From Terriglobia bacterium (GTDB taxonomy: Bacteria; Acidobacteriota; Terriglobia; Acidiferrales; UBA7541), in assembly GCA_020072785.1 (NCBI GenBank), contig JAIQGG010000003.1, forward strand, positions 124,001-188,000: DNA of 64,000 nucleotides. Reading direction: 5' to 3'. The position numbers and the translations under genes were made by a program. Positions within the stretch are counted from its first letter, which is position 1. Every line of letters begins with the position of its first letter. This document shows positions 24,259 to 34,136 of the stretch, one piece after another. Under the pieces are notes generated by a model. It worked only from the letters and a program-made list of their open reading frames with translations, had not been told where the DNA came from and did no database searches.

Positions 24259-25317
24259 TCACCCCGCCGGATCTTCCGCCTGGACGGCGCGCAGAAAGTC
24301 GGCGAGGAGGCCGTAAGCGGTGGCTTCGATCCCGGGATTGTGCTCGACCAGGGAGAGGCTGAAGACGTCGAGATCGAAGCGGATGGCGGAGCTGGTGCCT
24401 TCGAGATTCGCGAGCGGGTCGGAAAGCGGGAGCAGCTCCGGCTGCACGATCGCTTGCACGGGGATCTCCGCGCCACTGTGGCGCTCGGCGCGGCAGACCA
24501 GCTTGTAGCGCATCCCGGCGGCGCGCGCCGCGCGGATTTTCTCCACGCTGAGCTCGCGAATGCCCGTGCGGCGAATCTGCTCGAGCCGCAGAGGCACGCC
24601 CATCAGCACGATCACCAGCGCGGCGAGTTTCACCGCCGCGTCCCATCCATCCAGATCGGCGGTCGGATCCGTTTCGGCCACGCCCAGGGCCTGCGCGTGC
24701 TTCACCCCTTCATCCAGCGTGCGGCCCTTCTCGATTTCCGTGAGCACCACGTTGGTGGTGGAATTGAGGACGCCGGAAATCCCGCGCAGGCCGGCGGCGG
24801 GCAGCCCCGCGCGAAACAGGGAGAAGACGGGCACGCCATCCATGACCGTGGATTCAAAGAGAAAGCGCTTGCCCTTGGCGCGGGCCAGGGCGCTCAGTTC
24901 GCCGTAGGCGTGGACGAGGGGGCCTTTGTTGGCGCTGATGGCGTGCGCGCCGTGCTCCAGCGCGGCACGCAGATGCTCGATGGCCGGCTGGCCGTTCTGG
25001 GCGTTCAGCGAGGTGGCCTCGAAGAGCACATCGGCGCGGGCGCGCCCCAGCCACTCGCGGACGTTGCGCGGAGCATCGGCTTGCGGCGCCGGCCAGTGGC
25101 CGTTGAGCAGCGCGAGAGGATGGAGGCCGTTGGGATCGGCGAGCCATCCGGCACGGCGGGTGGCCACGCCGGTGAGGCGCCAGTGCACACCATAGCGTTC
25201 GCGCAGTTCGGACTCCTTGGCCACCAGCATGCGCAGGAAGGCGCGCCCGACATTGCCGAAGCCGATGATGGCGAGGTCATAGGAAGGAATAGGCGTGGCC
25301 TCCGAAGGAGCCGCCAC
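24259..25317 (-). CDS. hom: Homoserine dehydrogenase (short form without ACT domain)
   Basis: NAD(P)-dependent reduction of aspartate semialdehyde to homoserine, for threonine and methionine synthesis. 352 residues. The nucleotide site IIGFGNVGRAFLRML is at the N-terminus. Further hallmarks: FEATSLNAQNGQPAIEH, the lysine in HAISANKGPLVHAYGEL, and the substrate signature GVLNSTTNVVLTEIEKG followed by GVAETDPTADLDGWDAAVK. There is no C-terminal ACT domain, so feedback by threonine is not expected through this protein. The GTG start (25315-25317) has only a weak G-rich upstream element. The gene follows the M28 peptidase on the same strand after 78 bases. Confidence 0.93.
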   Translation of the reverse strand: MAAPSEATPIPSYDLAIIGFGNVGRAFLRMLVAKESELRERYGVHWRLTGVATRRAGWLADPNGLHPLALLNGHWPAPQADAPRNVREWLGRARADVLFEATSLNAQNGQPAIEHLRAALEHGAHAISANKGPLVHAYGELSALARAKGKRFLFESTVMDGVPVFSLFRAGLPAAGLRGISGVLNSTTNVVLTEIEKGRTLDEGVKHAQALGVAETDPTADLDGWDAAVKLAALVIVLMGVPLRLEQIRRTGIRELSVEKIRAARAAGMRYKLVCRAERHSGAEIPVQAIVQPELLPLSDPLANLEGTSSAIRFDLDVFSLSLVEHNPGIEATAYGLLADFLRAVQAEDPAG

Positions 25318-25395
25318 CCCGAAGCCCCGCTAAGAAACAGCCGGGCCTCAGGAGGGCCGTTGCGTTGCGGGCGTGAGCGGGTATGGACATGGCGC

Positions 25396-27702
25396 TCAGG
25401 GTGTGGTGGCCACGGCGAGTTTGGCGGCAGCGGTGGAGATGAGGGCGGCCTCGTCTTCGAGGACGCGGGCGACGACGCCGATGGACTGGTCGGCCTGCTT
25501 CCACTGTTTCAGCTCGATGGCCTCGCGAACCGCGGGCATGGTTTTGACGCCATAGCCGGTGTAGAAACCGGGGGCGTAGATCTGGTGCTTGAACCAGGAG
25601 CGATTGGGCAGGCCCTCGGGGATGGTGAGCCGGCGCTCGCTTTCGATGAGCAGGCGGTTCACATCGGCGAGCGAGGCGGAGGCCAGAGCGGCGCCGCCGT
25701 TTTCATTGGCGTGCGCATAGGCTTTGCGATAGTCCGCGGCGCTGCGGCTGAGCGCTTCGGCGGCGTTATCGAGCGGCGCGAAGTTGAGATGCGGCGGAAC
25801 GCTTTCGGCGGCCGGCGGCACGGTGGGATGCCGGGGATCGGAGGTGGCGGAGAAGACGCCCTCTTCGAGTTGCAGGTCGCGCTCGCGGATGTCGTCGCGC
25901 ATGCGCTGCGCGAGCTGCTTCAGCTCTTTGATGTAGGTCTGCATGGTGTCGGCGAAATCGCCGAACTCGAAGGGGAGCAGCTCCGCGTCGGCGAGACGCA
26001 GGACGGCGCTGCCGCCGGCCTGCGCCAGCGCGCGGCCATAGACGAAGCCGGTATCGCTGAAATGCGTGTACCAGTAAAAATCGTCGTAGATGGAGTGGTA
26101 GATTCCGCCCTCATCCTCGCCGTCGAAACCGATATCGAGCGAGGCGATGCCGAGGTGCTGGAGAAACGTCGTGTAGTCGGAGCCGGAGCCGAGCGCCGCG
26201 ATGCGCAGATCGGCGCGCTCGCGGATTTCCTGCTTCTTTTCGGCGGAGGACGCAGTGGCGATGTCGTGGAGCTGATGCCGCTTCCACACGGAGAGCTTGG
26301 TCTCCGGGTCCTGGACGTCGCGCGCAATGCCGTTGAGGAATTGCTCGAGGGTGTGCGAGCCGAGCATATCGAAATAGCCGCGGCCGTTGGAATCGGAATT
26401 GATATACGCGACGGCATGCTGGCGCAGCTCTTCGGCGTGCTCCTCGGCCCACTCGGTCGAGCCGAGCAGGCCCGGCTCCTCGCCGTCCCACGCGCAATAG
26501 ATGATGGTGCGCCGGGGCTTCCAGCCGGATTTCACCAGCTCGCCGATGGCGCGAGCTTCTTCGAGTTCGGCGGAGAGGCCCGAGACGGGGTCTTCGGCGC
26601 CGTTCACCCAGGCGTCGTGGTGATTGCCGCGGATGACCCATTCCTCAGGGTTCACGGCGCCGGGGATCTTCGCGATGACGTCGTAGAGCGGCTTGAGGTC
26701 CCAGTTGGACTTCACCTTCAGGTGCACTTTGCCCGCGCCGGGGCCCACGCGATAAGTGATGGGCAGCGCGCCGCGCCAGGATTCGGGAACGACGGGGCCG
26801 GTGAGCGAAGCGAGCAGCGGCTGCGCGTCGGCGTAGGAGATGGGCAGGACGGGAATTTTCGTGAGCGTCGGCGCATCCTTCAGCTCGAGGCGCTTGGCGT
26901 TTTTCGTGGCGCCGACGCCGGGCGTGAGCGGATCGCCCGGGTAGAGGGGCATATCCTCGACGCTGCCGCGCTGCACGCCGTCCTTCGGGCGCATGGGGCC
27001 GGCGGGAAACACGTCGCCATCGACATAGCCGTCCTCGTGCGGATCGGAAAAGATGAGGCAGCCGATGGCGCCGTGCTCGGCGGCGACCTTGGGCTTGATG
27101 CCGCGCCAGGAGTGATAGTAGCGGGCGATGACGATAGCGCCCTTCACGGAAATGCCCATGCGCGCGAGCTGCTCGTAGTCCTCGGGGATGCCGTAGTTCA
27201 CATAGACGAGCGGCGCGGTCACGTCACCGTCAATCGAGTAGGCGTTGTAGGTGGGAAGCTGCTCGGCCTGCTGGCTGGAGGTGGGATCCACCGCCAGCGC
27301 GGGCTCCTGCAGCTTGGCGATAAAGCTGGGGCCGGTGCCCTTGGCGTTGCGCGGCTCCACCAGCTCGACGGCGCGTTCCTTAGGCGTGGGAAAGAGCACG
27401 TCGAACTGCTCGATGTGCGCGTCCCAGCCGAATTCCTTGAATTTCGCGGCGAGCCATTCGGCGTTGTCCTTGTCATAAGGCGAGCCGAGGTGGTGCGGCC
27501 GCGCGGAGAGGCGCTGCATGTAAGCGCGGAGATTGTCCGGGCTGGGAATGGCGCGGAGTTTCTCTTCCCACTGGCGCTCGGCGCGGGAGGATGCGGCGGA
27601 GTAGCCGGCGAGCGGCGTTTCATCCGCGGCGCTGGGTGCGAAAAGGGGCGTAAGGGACAGGCTCATACTAAGTACGGCGACGAGCAGGGCAAGGCGCTTC
27701 AT
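25396..27702 (-). CDS. Secreted M28-family carboxypeptidase, PSMA/glutamate carboxypeptidase II-like
   Basis: Exported dizinc peptidase of 768 residues, built like glutamate carboxypeptidase II: protease, PA and dimerisation domains. The ATG (27700-27702) has GGAGG six bases upstream and opens a signal peptide (MKRLALLVAVLSMSLSLTPL). A PA domain covers about 150-330 (YNAYSIDGDVTAPLVYVNYG). Zinc and catalytic residues line up with the family: His361 (RGNHHDAWVNG), Asp371 (EDPVSG), Glu408-Glu409 (AWDGEEPGLLGSTEW), Asp437 (YINSDSNG) and the late His in GGIYHSIYDDFYW. The C-terminal helical dimerisation domain is complete. It probably trims peptides in the periplasm; the substrate is unknown. Confidence 0.94.
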   Translation of the reverse strand: MKRLALLVAVLSMSLSLTPLFAPSAADETPLAGYSAASSRAERQWEEKLRAIPSPDNLRAYMQRLSARPHHLGSPYDKDNAEWLAAKFKEFGWDAHIEQFDVLFPTPKERAVELVEPRNAKGTGPSFIAKLQEPALAVDPTSSQQAEQLPTYNAYSIDGDVTAPLVYVNYGIPEDYEQLARMGISVKGAIVIARYYHSWRGIKPKVAAEHGAIGCLIFSDPHEDGYVDGDVFPAGPMRPKDGVQRGSVEDMPLYPGDPLTPGVGATKNAKRLELKDAPTLTKIPVLPISYADAQPLLASLTGPVVPESWRGALPITYRVGPGAGKVHLKVKSNWDLKPLYDVIAKIPGAVNPEEWVIRGNHHDAWVNGAEDPVSGLSAELEEARAIGELVKSGWKPRRTIIYCAWDGEEPGLLGSTEWAEEHAEELRQHAVAYINSDSNGRGYFDMLGSHTLEQFLNGIARDVQDPETKLSVWKRHQLHDIATASSAEKKQEIRERADLRIAALGSGSDYTTFLQHLGIASLDIGFDGEDEGGIYHSIYDDFYWYTHFSDTGFVYGRALAQAGGSAVLRLADAELLPFEFGDFADTMQTYIKELKQLAQRMRDDIRERDLQLEEGVFSATSDPRHPTVPPAAESVPPHLNFAPLDNAAEALSRSAADYRKAYAHANENGGAALASASLADVNRLLIESERRLTIPEGLPNRSWFKHQIYAPGFYTGYGVKTMPAVREAIELKQWKQADQSIGVVARVLEDEAALISTAAAKLAVATTP

Positions 27703-27921
27703 GAAGCCTCCGGGAGTTGCGCCCGTATTCTGCCTGAAGCCGGCGGAATTGGGAATGGCATGAATGGGGGCGCCAGGCGAGTTCTTTCCTGGAGTAGAGC
27801 AGCTATCTGGATTTTGCAATGCCGGACAAAAGTGCCGCTGAACTAGCGCAGCGATAGTCAGAGGAGGGGGGTTGGGTTACTCTCTTGGCGTTGCAAAGTG
27901 GGGCGCGACAAAGGGGGCTGC

Positions 27922-28341
27922 ATGTACCGGCTGGCAATGGCCATGAGCATCACGGGAACGCTGCTGTACCACCTCTCGCAGAAGATGACTTCGCGGACGG
28001 TGAATCCGTTTCTGTCGCTGGCGGTGACGTATCTGGTGGCGCTGGCGGCAACGCTGGCGATGCTGGCCTTCTCCGGGCGCGAGGCGCTGAGCCGGGCGGG
28101 GCTGCGCGAACTGAACTGGGCCTGCGTGGGCTGCGGCGCGGCCATTTTCCTAGTGGAGATCGGGGTGTTGCTGGCCTACCGCGCGGGCGGGAACCTGAAA
28201 ACGCTGGCGCTGGCATTGAATACGGCGGTGGTGCTGGCGCTGGTGCCGATCGGACTGTGGTTCTTCAAAGAAAAACTGGATGCGGGGCAGACGATAGGGA
28301 TGGCGCTGTCCCTGGGAGGGCTTTTCCTGCTGCTGCGGTAA
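27922..28341 (+). CDS. EamA-type small membrane transporter (single 4-5 TM unit)
   Basis: Inner-membrane protein of 139 residues with four to five hydrophobic helices, one EamA/DMT unit instead of the usual two, so it probably works as a dimer like small multidrug transporters. Segments: MAMSITGTLLYHLSQKM, LAVTYLVALAATLAMLAF, CGAAIFLVEIGVLLAY, LALALNTAVVLALVPIGLW and IGMALSLGGLFLLLR. The ATG at 27922 follows AAAGGGGGC; an earlier in-frame start adds eight non-hydrophobic residues. Substrate unknown. It ends 49 bases before a convergent methyltransferase gene. Confidence 0.8.
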   Translation: MYRLAMAMSITGTLLYHLSQKMTSRTVNPFLSLAVTYLVALAATLAMLAFSGREALSRAGLRELNWACVGCGAAIFLVEIGVLLAYRAGGNLKTLALALNTAVVLALVPIGLWFFKEKLDAGQTIGMALSLGGLFLLLR

Positions 28342-28390
28342 TCATGCTTCTCCCGCGTTGCCGAGAGCAAAGAGCGGGGCGGCTGGGCGG

Positions 28391-29176
28391 TCAGGGTTTT
28401 TCGGCCAGGAAGAGGTAGCGGTTCAAACTGAAGAAGTAGGCGCCGGCGTCGCTGAGGGCTGGGAATTCGGCGGCCCAGGCCGCGACTTCCTCTTTGGTGA
28501 TGTCCTGGCGGCCGGGGACGAACGAGCAGATAAATTTGGCCAGGCCGTAGCTGTAGAAATTGGAGTGGTACTGCGTATTGAGATAGGGAATGACGCTCTG
28601 CCGGCGAACGACAAAACCGGCCTGGCGAAGTTGCACGGCGAGCGTGCGGGGAAGCACGGGATTTACGAGGTGGGCGTCCCAGGCCTGGAGAATGCGCTGC
28701 ATGCGCGCCGGGTCGGAGGAATGCCAGACGAGCGTGCGCCAATCGGTGTCGACAACGACGGCGCGCCCGCGGGGCCGCAAGACCCGAAAGAGCTCGGAGA
28801 GGGCTGCTGCGAGATCGGCGACATACTCATAGACCTGCGTTACCACGACGGCCTCGAAGGAAGAATCCGGAAAAGGCAGGCGAGTGGCTGCGGCAGAGCG
28901 AAACTCCACGCCGGCAAGGCCGGCACAGCGCCGGCGGGCCAGTGCGAGCGCGCTCTCGCTGCGGTCGACGCCCGTCACGCGCCCGGCAGGAGTCACGGCT
29001 GAAGCCAGGTCGGCAACCAGGTAGCCTGGGCCACAGCCGATATCCAGAACAGCCTCACCCGCGCGTAATTGCAGGGCTTGAATAACGCTGCGGCGCTGGG
29101 CCACAACCTCCGGCGCAGCGTAAGCGATCTCCAGAGTTCGCGAGGTCTCTTCGTCGAATTGCAGGACGTCGGTCAT
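28391..29176 (-). CDS. Class I SAM-dependent methyltransferase
   Basis: Cytosolic methyltransferase of 261 residues with a complete class I core: motif I VLDIGCGPGYLVADLA, motif II acidic end in VTGVDRSESALALARRRC, motif III FRSAAATRLPFPDSSFEAVV, and the post-core strand GRAVVVDTDWRTLVW. The UbiE/arsenite-methyltransferase-like core is followed by a tail (HSNFYSYGLAKFICSFVPGR) that I cannot assign. There are no conserved cysteines as in ArsM, so arsenic methylation is unlikely. Substrate unknown. ATG 29174-29176. It lies 115 bases downstream of the lysoplasmalogenase-like gene on the same strand, so co-transcription is possible. Confidence 0.88.
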   Translation of the reverse strand: MTDVLQFDEETSRTLEIAYAAPEVVAQRRSVIQALQLRAGEAVLDIGCGPGYLVADLASAVTPAGRVTGVDRSESALALARRRCAGLAGVEFRSAAATRLPFPDSSFEAVVVTQVYEYVADLAAALSELFRVLRPRGRAVVVDTDWRTLVWHSSDPARMQRILQAWDAHLVNPVLPRTLAVQLRQAGFVVRRQSVIPYLNTQYHSNFYSYGLAKFICSFVPGRQDITKEEVAAWAAEFPALSDAGAYFFSLNRYLFLAEKP

Positions 29177-29291
29177 GCGGCAGAATGCATTCTAGCCGAA
29201 TGCGGAGCGGCGCAAGGCCGGAAATATTGACCAGGAGTGCGGCGGCCCTGCGAAGAACGGAGCAGGAAAGACGCTGGGTTGAAATTAGCTC

Positions 29292-29984
29292 CTACTGGAG
29301 GGCGGCTTGGCCGGGGAAGCGGGCGGTGGAGTCGATTTTGATCTGGCCGGCGACGATGAGCCACTGTCCCAGGTAATAGGTGCCGAGAATGAAGAGCGGG
29401 GAGAAGGCCAGGGGCGCGTAAAAGCGGTCGAAAGAAAGAAGCGCATCCGAGAGCAGGAAAAGAAAAGCACCGAGGGCGGCGAGACGCGCCGCAGGCGTGC
29501 GCAGGACGAGAAAACGTCCCATGGCCTGTGCGGCCATGGTGGCCACAAAAAGCGCATAGATGGCGACGGGAAAGCGAAGCGGAGCCGCCAGCCGGGGCCA
29601 GAGGATGGCGCACAAACCGGCGCCCGCCGCGAGATAGAGAAGCCACACAAGCGCATGGGCAGGAAATTTTGCGTCGCGGGTCAGGGCCAGCAGATAAGCA
29701 ATGTGCGTGAAGAGAAAAGCCGCCAAGCCAGGAAGAAAGTAGCGCTCGGGCCACAGCAAGAGCACATCGCCCAGGAGGGAAAAGAGCATCCCGATGGTCA
29801 GCCAAAACGCGTAACGCTCACGGCGCGCGAGCCAGTTTGCAAGAGCAAGGCCCGTCAGAAAAATCGTTGCCAGAGGTTTAAAGATGAAAACCAGCCACGG
29901 AACTCCCGCAAGCTGTCCGGCGATGGCGGCAATCACCGCGCCCGCAAAGAGGATTCCAGCAACTTTCCAGTAGGCACCGGTCAT
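29292..29984 (-). CDS. Lysoplasmalogenase-like membrane protein, YhhN family
   Basis: Polytopic inner-membrane protein (230 residues, about eight helices) of the YhhN/TMEM86 family; the animal homologue hydrolyses the vinyl-ether bond of lysoplasmalogens, and bacterial members are largely untested. Family signatures: FIFKPLATIFLTGLALANW, FSLLGDVLLLWPERYF, FLFTHIAYLLALT and FLLSDALLSFDRFYAPL with the conserved acidic pair. Near the end YYLGQWLIVAGQI closes the last helix. ATG 29982-29984. It is followed on the same strand by a methyltransferase; upstream is the eno terminator. Confidence 0.9.
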   Translation of the reverse strand: MTGAYWKVAGILFAGAVIAAIAGQLAGVPWLVFIFKPLATIFLTGLALANWLARRERYAFWLTIGMLFSLLGDVLLLWPERYFLPGLAAFLFTHIAYLLALTRDAKFPAHALVWLLYLAAGAGLCAILWPRLAAPLRFPVAIYALFVATMAAQAMGRFLVLRTPAARLAALGAFLFLLSDALLSFDRFYAPLAFSPLFILGTYYLGQWLIVAGQIKIDSTARFPGQAALQ

Positions 29985-30033
29985 GAAGACTCCTCGAGCA
30001 GCCGGGTCACCCGCGCAGAACTATACACCCGCC

Positions 30034-30074
30034 AAAAACAAGAAGGCCGTTCTCTTCTGGTATGGAGAACGGCC
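30034..30074 (-). terminator. Rho-independent terminator after eno
   Basis: Perfect 10-bp arms (30045-30054 and 30065-30074, GGCCGTTCTC and complement) with a ten-base loop, followed on the minus strand by TTCTTGTTTTT. It lies 18 bases past the eno stop codon. Confidence 0.85.
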
Positions 30075-30091
30075 CGGTCCTTCCCGAACTG

Positions 30092-31444
<1,353 letters not shown>

Positions 31445-31453
31445 TTAGCAGAA

Positions 31454-31482
31454 GTTGAAAAGTTGAAAGTTGAAAGTTGAAA
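31454..31482. repeat. GTTGAAA tandem repeat
   Basis: Four copies of the heptamer GTTGAAA (one extra A after the first unit) lie between glgC and eno, 46 bases upstream of the eno start. Length variation between strains would be expected here. Confidence 0.85.
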
Positions 31483-31550
31483 GCAGAAAAAGCTGCGGGC
31501 TCCTTACTGCGCGGGGATCAATTCCGCCCGCCGCTACATGCCCCTGGAGA

Positions 31551-32789
31551 CTAGGCGGATTCGGGCTCTTCGATGAGCGATTCCTGGCGGACAACGACGA
31601 CGATGCCGGAGTCGGTGACGTGGAAGCGGCGCCGGTCGGCTTCGAGGTCAAAGCCGATTTCGGTGTTCTCGGGGAGGGTCACGTGGCGGTCGATGATGGC
31701 ATTGCGCACGTGGGAATGGCGGCCGATGGAGACATGGTTATAGATGATGGAACGCGAGATCTCGGAGTAGCTGTTGATGCGCACGTCGTAGCCGAGGACG
31801 CATTGCACGACCCGGCCGCCGGAGATGACCGAACCCCCGGCGACGATGGAATCGAGGGCGGCGCCCATGCGGTCGGGATCGGCAAAGACAAATTTCGCGG
31901 GCGGATACTGCTGCTGCCAGGTGCGCAGGGGCCACTCTTTGTCGTAGAGATTGAAAACCGGGGAAACGGAGACGAGGTCCAGGTTGGCTTCGAAATAGGC
32001 GTCGATGGTGCCGACATCGCGCCAGTATTGCGAGATCTGGCGGTTCTCGTCCTCGAAATTGTAGGCGAAGACGCGGTGCTTGTTGATGATGCGCGGGAGA
32101 ATGTCCTTGCCGAAATCGTGGCTGGAGCGGGGATCCTCGGCATCGGCGAGGAGGATGGGGATGAGCAGCTGGGTATTGAAGATGTACACGCCCATCGAGC
32201 CGTTGCACTTTTCGGGATTGTGGCGCGAGGGCTTGGGCAGCGCGGGCTTCTCCTGGAAGCCGGTGATGCGCCAGTTTTCGTCGGTCTCGATGACGCCGAA
32301 ACGCCCGGCGGCCTCCTCGGGGGCGATCTCGAGGGTGGCCACGGTGACGTCGGCGCCGGAATCGACGTGCTGCTCGAGCATCTTGCGGTAGTTCATCTTG
32401 TAGATGTGGTCGCCGGAGAGGATGAAGACGAACCTAGAGCGCTCGCTGCCGATGGAATAGATGTTCTGGTAGACGGCGTCGGCGGTGCCCTGATACCAGT
32501 GCTGGGAGACACGCATCTGCGGGGGAAGAACTTCGAAATAATCGCCCAGGCCGGCCAGGGAAGACCAGCCACGGCGCACGTGGCGGTTGAGGCTGAGGGC
32601 CTTGTACTGGGTGAGGACGAAGACGCGGCGGAGATCGCTGTTGAGGCAGTTGGAGAGGGTGATGTCGATGATGCGGTAGACCCCGCCGAAGGGCACGGCG
32701 GGCTTGGCGCGGTCGCGCGTCAGCGGCCAAAGCCGCTCGCCCTGTCCTCCAGCGAGGAGCACGCCAATCGCATCGCGCATATCGGTCAT
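31551..32789 (-). CDS. glgC: Glucose-1-phosphate adenylyltransferase
   Basis: Makes ADP-glucose from glucose 1-phosphate and ATP, committing carbon to glycogen. The ATG at 32787-32789 gives 412 residues and follows AGGGG; the frame runs 45 codons further upstream without homology. The pyrophosphorylase loop GVLLAGGQGERLWPLTRDRA leads, with AVPFGGVYRIIDITLSNCLN, HWYQGTADAVYQN, ILSGDHIYKMNYRKML, RFGVIETDENWRITGFQEKP and GSMGVYIFNTQLL. The C-terminal left-handed beta-helix is present (SEISRSIIYNHVSIGRHS). Allosteric control by glycolytic intermediates is usual for the family. No other glg gene is in the window; eno follows. Confidence 0.96.
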   Translation of the reverse strand: MTDMRDAIGVLLAGGQGERLWPLTRDRAKPAVPFGGVYRIIDITLSNCLNSDLRRVFVLTQYKALSLNRHVRRGWSSLAGLGDYFEVLPPQMRVSQHWYQGTADAVYQNIYSIGSERSRFVFILSGDHIYKMNYRKMLEQHVDSGADVTVATLEIAPEEAAGRFGVIETDENWRITGFQEKPALPKPSRHNPEKCNGSMGVYIFNTQLLIPILLADAEDPRSSHDFGKDILPRIINKHRVFAYNFEDENRQISQYWRDVGTIDAYFEANLDLVSVSPVFNLYDKEWPLRTWQQQYPPAKFVFADPDRMGAALDSIVAGGSVISGGRVVQCVLGYDVRINSYSEISRSIIYNHVSIGRHSHVRNAIIDRHVTLPENTEIGFDLEADRRRFHVTDSGIVVVVRQESLIEEPESA

Positions 32790-32989
32790 GGGAGGCCCCT
32801 GTGGTGCGCGGTTCCTGAAGCAAGGCAATTCTACCAGCATGCACAAGAGGCGCACACCGGGTTTTAGGCGGGGCAAAGGGAACACGGCCGGGCGGTGGCG
32901 GCGCGCCGGGGCCAGGCCGGACACCTGCCTGATCCGTCACTATCATTTGGGGAGTACTTGCGGAGGTACCCCCCTCCCGCAAAGATTAC

Positions 32990-33019
32990 TTGACTTCATA
33001 TGCCCGGATTGATTAGAAG
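32990..33019 (+). promoter_or_regulatory. Possible sigma-70-type promoter of rpsU
   Basis: TTGACT (32990-32995), an 18-base spacer and TAGAAG (33014-33019). Five of six and four of six matches to the consensus hexamers. The resulting transcript would carry both palindromes in its leader. Confidence 0.4.
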
Positions 33020-33039
33020 ATGCCAGTCATCTGTAGGCG

Positions 33040-33056
33040 TGACCGCAAAGCGGTCA
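33040..33056. repeat. Dispersed palindrome TGACCGC-NAA-GCGGTCA, copy 3
   Basis: Perfect arms with an AAA spacer, in the rpsU leader, 10 bases before copy 4. Confidence 0.8.
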
Positions 33057-33066
33057 GCTGTATGGG

Positions 33067-33083
33067 TGACCGCGAAGCGGTCA
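33067..33083. repeat. Dispersed palindrome TGACCGC-NAA-GCGGTCA, copy 4
   Basis: Perfect arms with a GAA spacer, in the rpsU leader, same orientation as copy 3. Confidence 0.8.
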
Positions 33084-33180
33084 ACTCGTGCGATACTGTT
33101 GGGATGCGGTACGGCGTTGGAAGCCGGTATCCGCCAGTCCAAGAGAAACCAATCCGGAACGGATTGGGGGTGAATGTACA

Positions 33181-33378
33181 GTGGCCGAAGTAATCATCCA
33201 GGAAACAGAATCCCTGGAAAATGCCCTGCGCCGCTTCAAGCGCAAGGTGCAACAGGAAGACATCATCAAGGAAATCAAGAAGCACAGCTTCTACATGAAG
33301 CCCGGTGAAAAACGCCGGGCCAAGGAAGCGCTTTCGCGAAAGCGACTGCGCAAGAAGCAGCGGCGCGAGCAGGACTAA
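33181..33378 (+). CDS. rpsU: 30S ribosomal protein S21
   Basis: Small basic ribosomal protein of 65 residues, located near the anti-Shine-Dalgarno end of 16S rRNA and involved in initiation. The GTG at 33181 starts AEVIIQETESLENALRRFKR and then KVQQEDIIKEIKKHSFYMKP, with the basic tail RKRLRKKQRREQD, exactly the family pattern and length. The upstream extension of the frame crosses the palindromic repeats and is not homologous. The leader ends GGGGGTGAATGTACA before the GTG. A zinc-ribbon gene follows 207 bases downstream on the same strand. Confidence 0.97.
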   Translation: MAEVIIQETESLENALRRFKRKVQQEDIIKEIKKHSFYMKPGEKRRAKEALSRKRLRKKQRREQD

Positions 33379-33585
33379 CCTCCTGCTTGGCCCGCTGCTG
33401 AGCGCTGCGCCTTCGTGATGTAGGCCCTATCTGGGAGTGATCGCAGGGGATTTGCAGCAGGCTTCGCGCCCGCTGGCCCAGAGGGAGCCGCGACCGGCAG
33501 TGGCGGTCCGGCCCCCTCGTAGACGGGAAGCGCGCGTGAAGCCTGCCGGATCCCTGCCGGAACGGGGTCATGGGGGGCACAGCCA

Positions 33586-33888
33586 ATGGAGTATCACGAT
33601 AAGGTCCTGAAGTGTTCCGACTGCAGTTCGGAGTTCGTATTTACCGCCGGCGAACAGATGTTTTTCGCCGATAAGGGCTTCAAGAACGAACCCAAACGCT
33701 GCAAAACCTGCAAGGCAAAACGCACCGAGGGTTCCGGAAACTCCGGGACGTCCCGCGCCGAAACGAAAACCAACTGCTCGCAGTGCGGCAAGGAAACAAC
33801 CGTGCCCTTCCGTCCCACGCAGGGGCGCCCGGTCTTCTGCCGGGAATGCTTCCAGCAGCGGCGCACCATGGGTGCTTCGCCGAACTGA
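33586..33888 (+). CDS. Zinc-ribbon protein with two Cys4 units
   Basis: Small protein of 100 residues with two zinc-binding ribbons. The first uses CSDCSSEFVFTAGEQMFFAD and RCKTCKAKR, like the probable zinc-ribbon domain found in bacterial cold-shock-associated proteins. The second uses CSQCGKETTVPFRPTQGRPV and CRECFQQRR. The linker is Ser/Thr-rich. Nucleic-acid binding, perhaps RNA, is likely but unproven. ATG 33586 follows a GGGGGG run at eight bases. Its position directly after rpsU on the same strand suggests a translation- or stress-linked role (inference). Confidence 0.85.
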   Translation: MEYHDKVLKCSDCSSEFVFTAGEQMFFADKGFKNEPKRCKTCKAKRTEGSGNSGTSRAETKTNCSQCGKETTVPFRPTQGRPVFCRECFQQRRTMGASPN

Positions 33889-33980
33889 AGCGAGCCTGTC
33901 GAAAAGCCATCTGACCGAACCTGGGCGGCGCGCGGCCCCGGAGGAGTTCTCTTCCCCGCCGGGCGCAGCCTATTTAGGCG

Positions 33981-33997
33981 TGACCGCCAAGCGGTCA
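33981..33997. repeat. Dispersed palindrome TGACCGC-NAA-GCGGTCA, copy 5
   Basis: Perfect arms with a CAA spacer, between the zinc-ribbon and methyltransferase genes. Confidence 0.78.
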
Positions 33998-34136
33998 ACA
34001 TATCCGCTCCTGAATTCCGTCTCCCGCGACGTGAAGCGCCATGACGCTGCGGGTGTGCCACCACCTGGCACCGCGTCCCACGTGGCGCTGCGCTAAGATA
34101 GAGAGGTTCATCCGCCTCGAAAAGGAGCTTTCTTCC

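Larger units (their letters stand above)
32790..33180. other. glgC-rpsU divergent region and rpsU leader
   Basis: 391 bases without a protein gene. It contains an imperfect inverted repeat around GGTACCCCCC (32968-32992), a promoter-like pair at 32990-33019, two palindrome copies at 33040-33083, and a GGATTGGGGGTGA leader just before rpsU. Two palindromes 10 bases apart in the transcribed leader could fold and affect rpsU expression (inference). Confidence 0.55.

Noticed and set aside
24181-27846. Very long open frame (1221 codons) on the plus strand
   Set aside because: Antisense shadow of homoserine dehydrogenase and the M28 peptidase; high GC removes stops from the opposite strand, and the translation has no domain pattern.
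31454-31482. GTTGAAA repeats as a regulatory array
   Set aside because: Simple heptamer tandem repeat; no evidence of a binding site.
33040-33083. Possible start of a CRISPR array
   Set aside because: Only two copies, spacer of 10 bases, and the same unit is scattered across the window; no cas genes.
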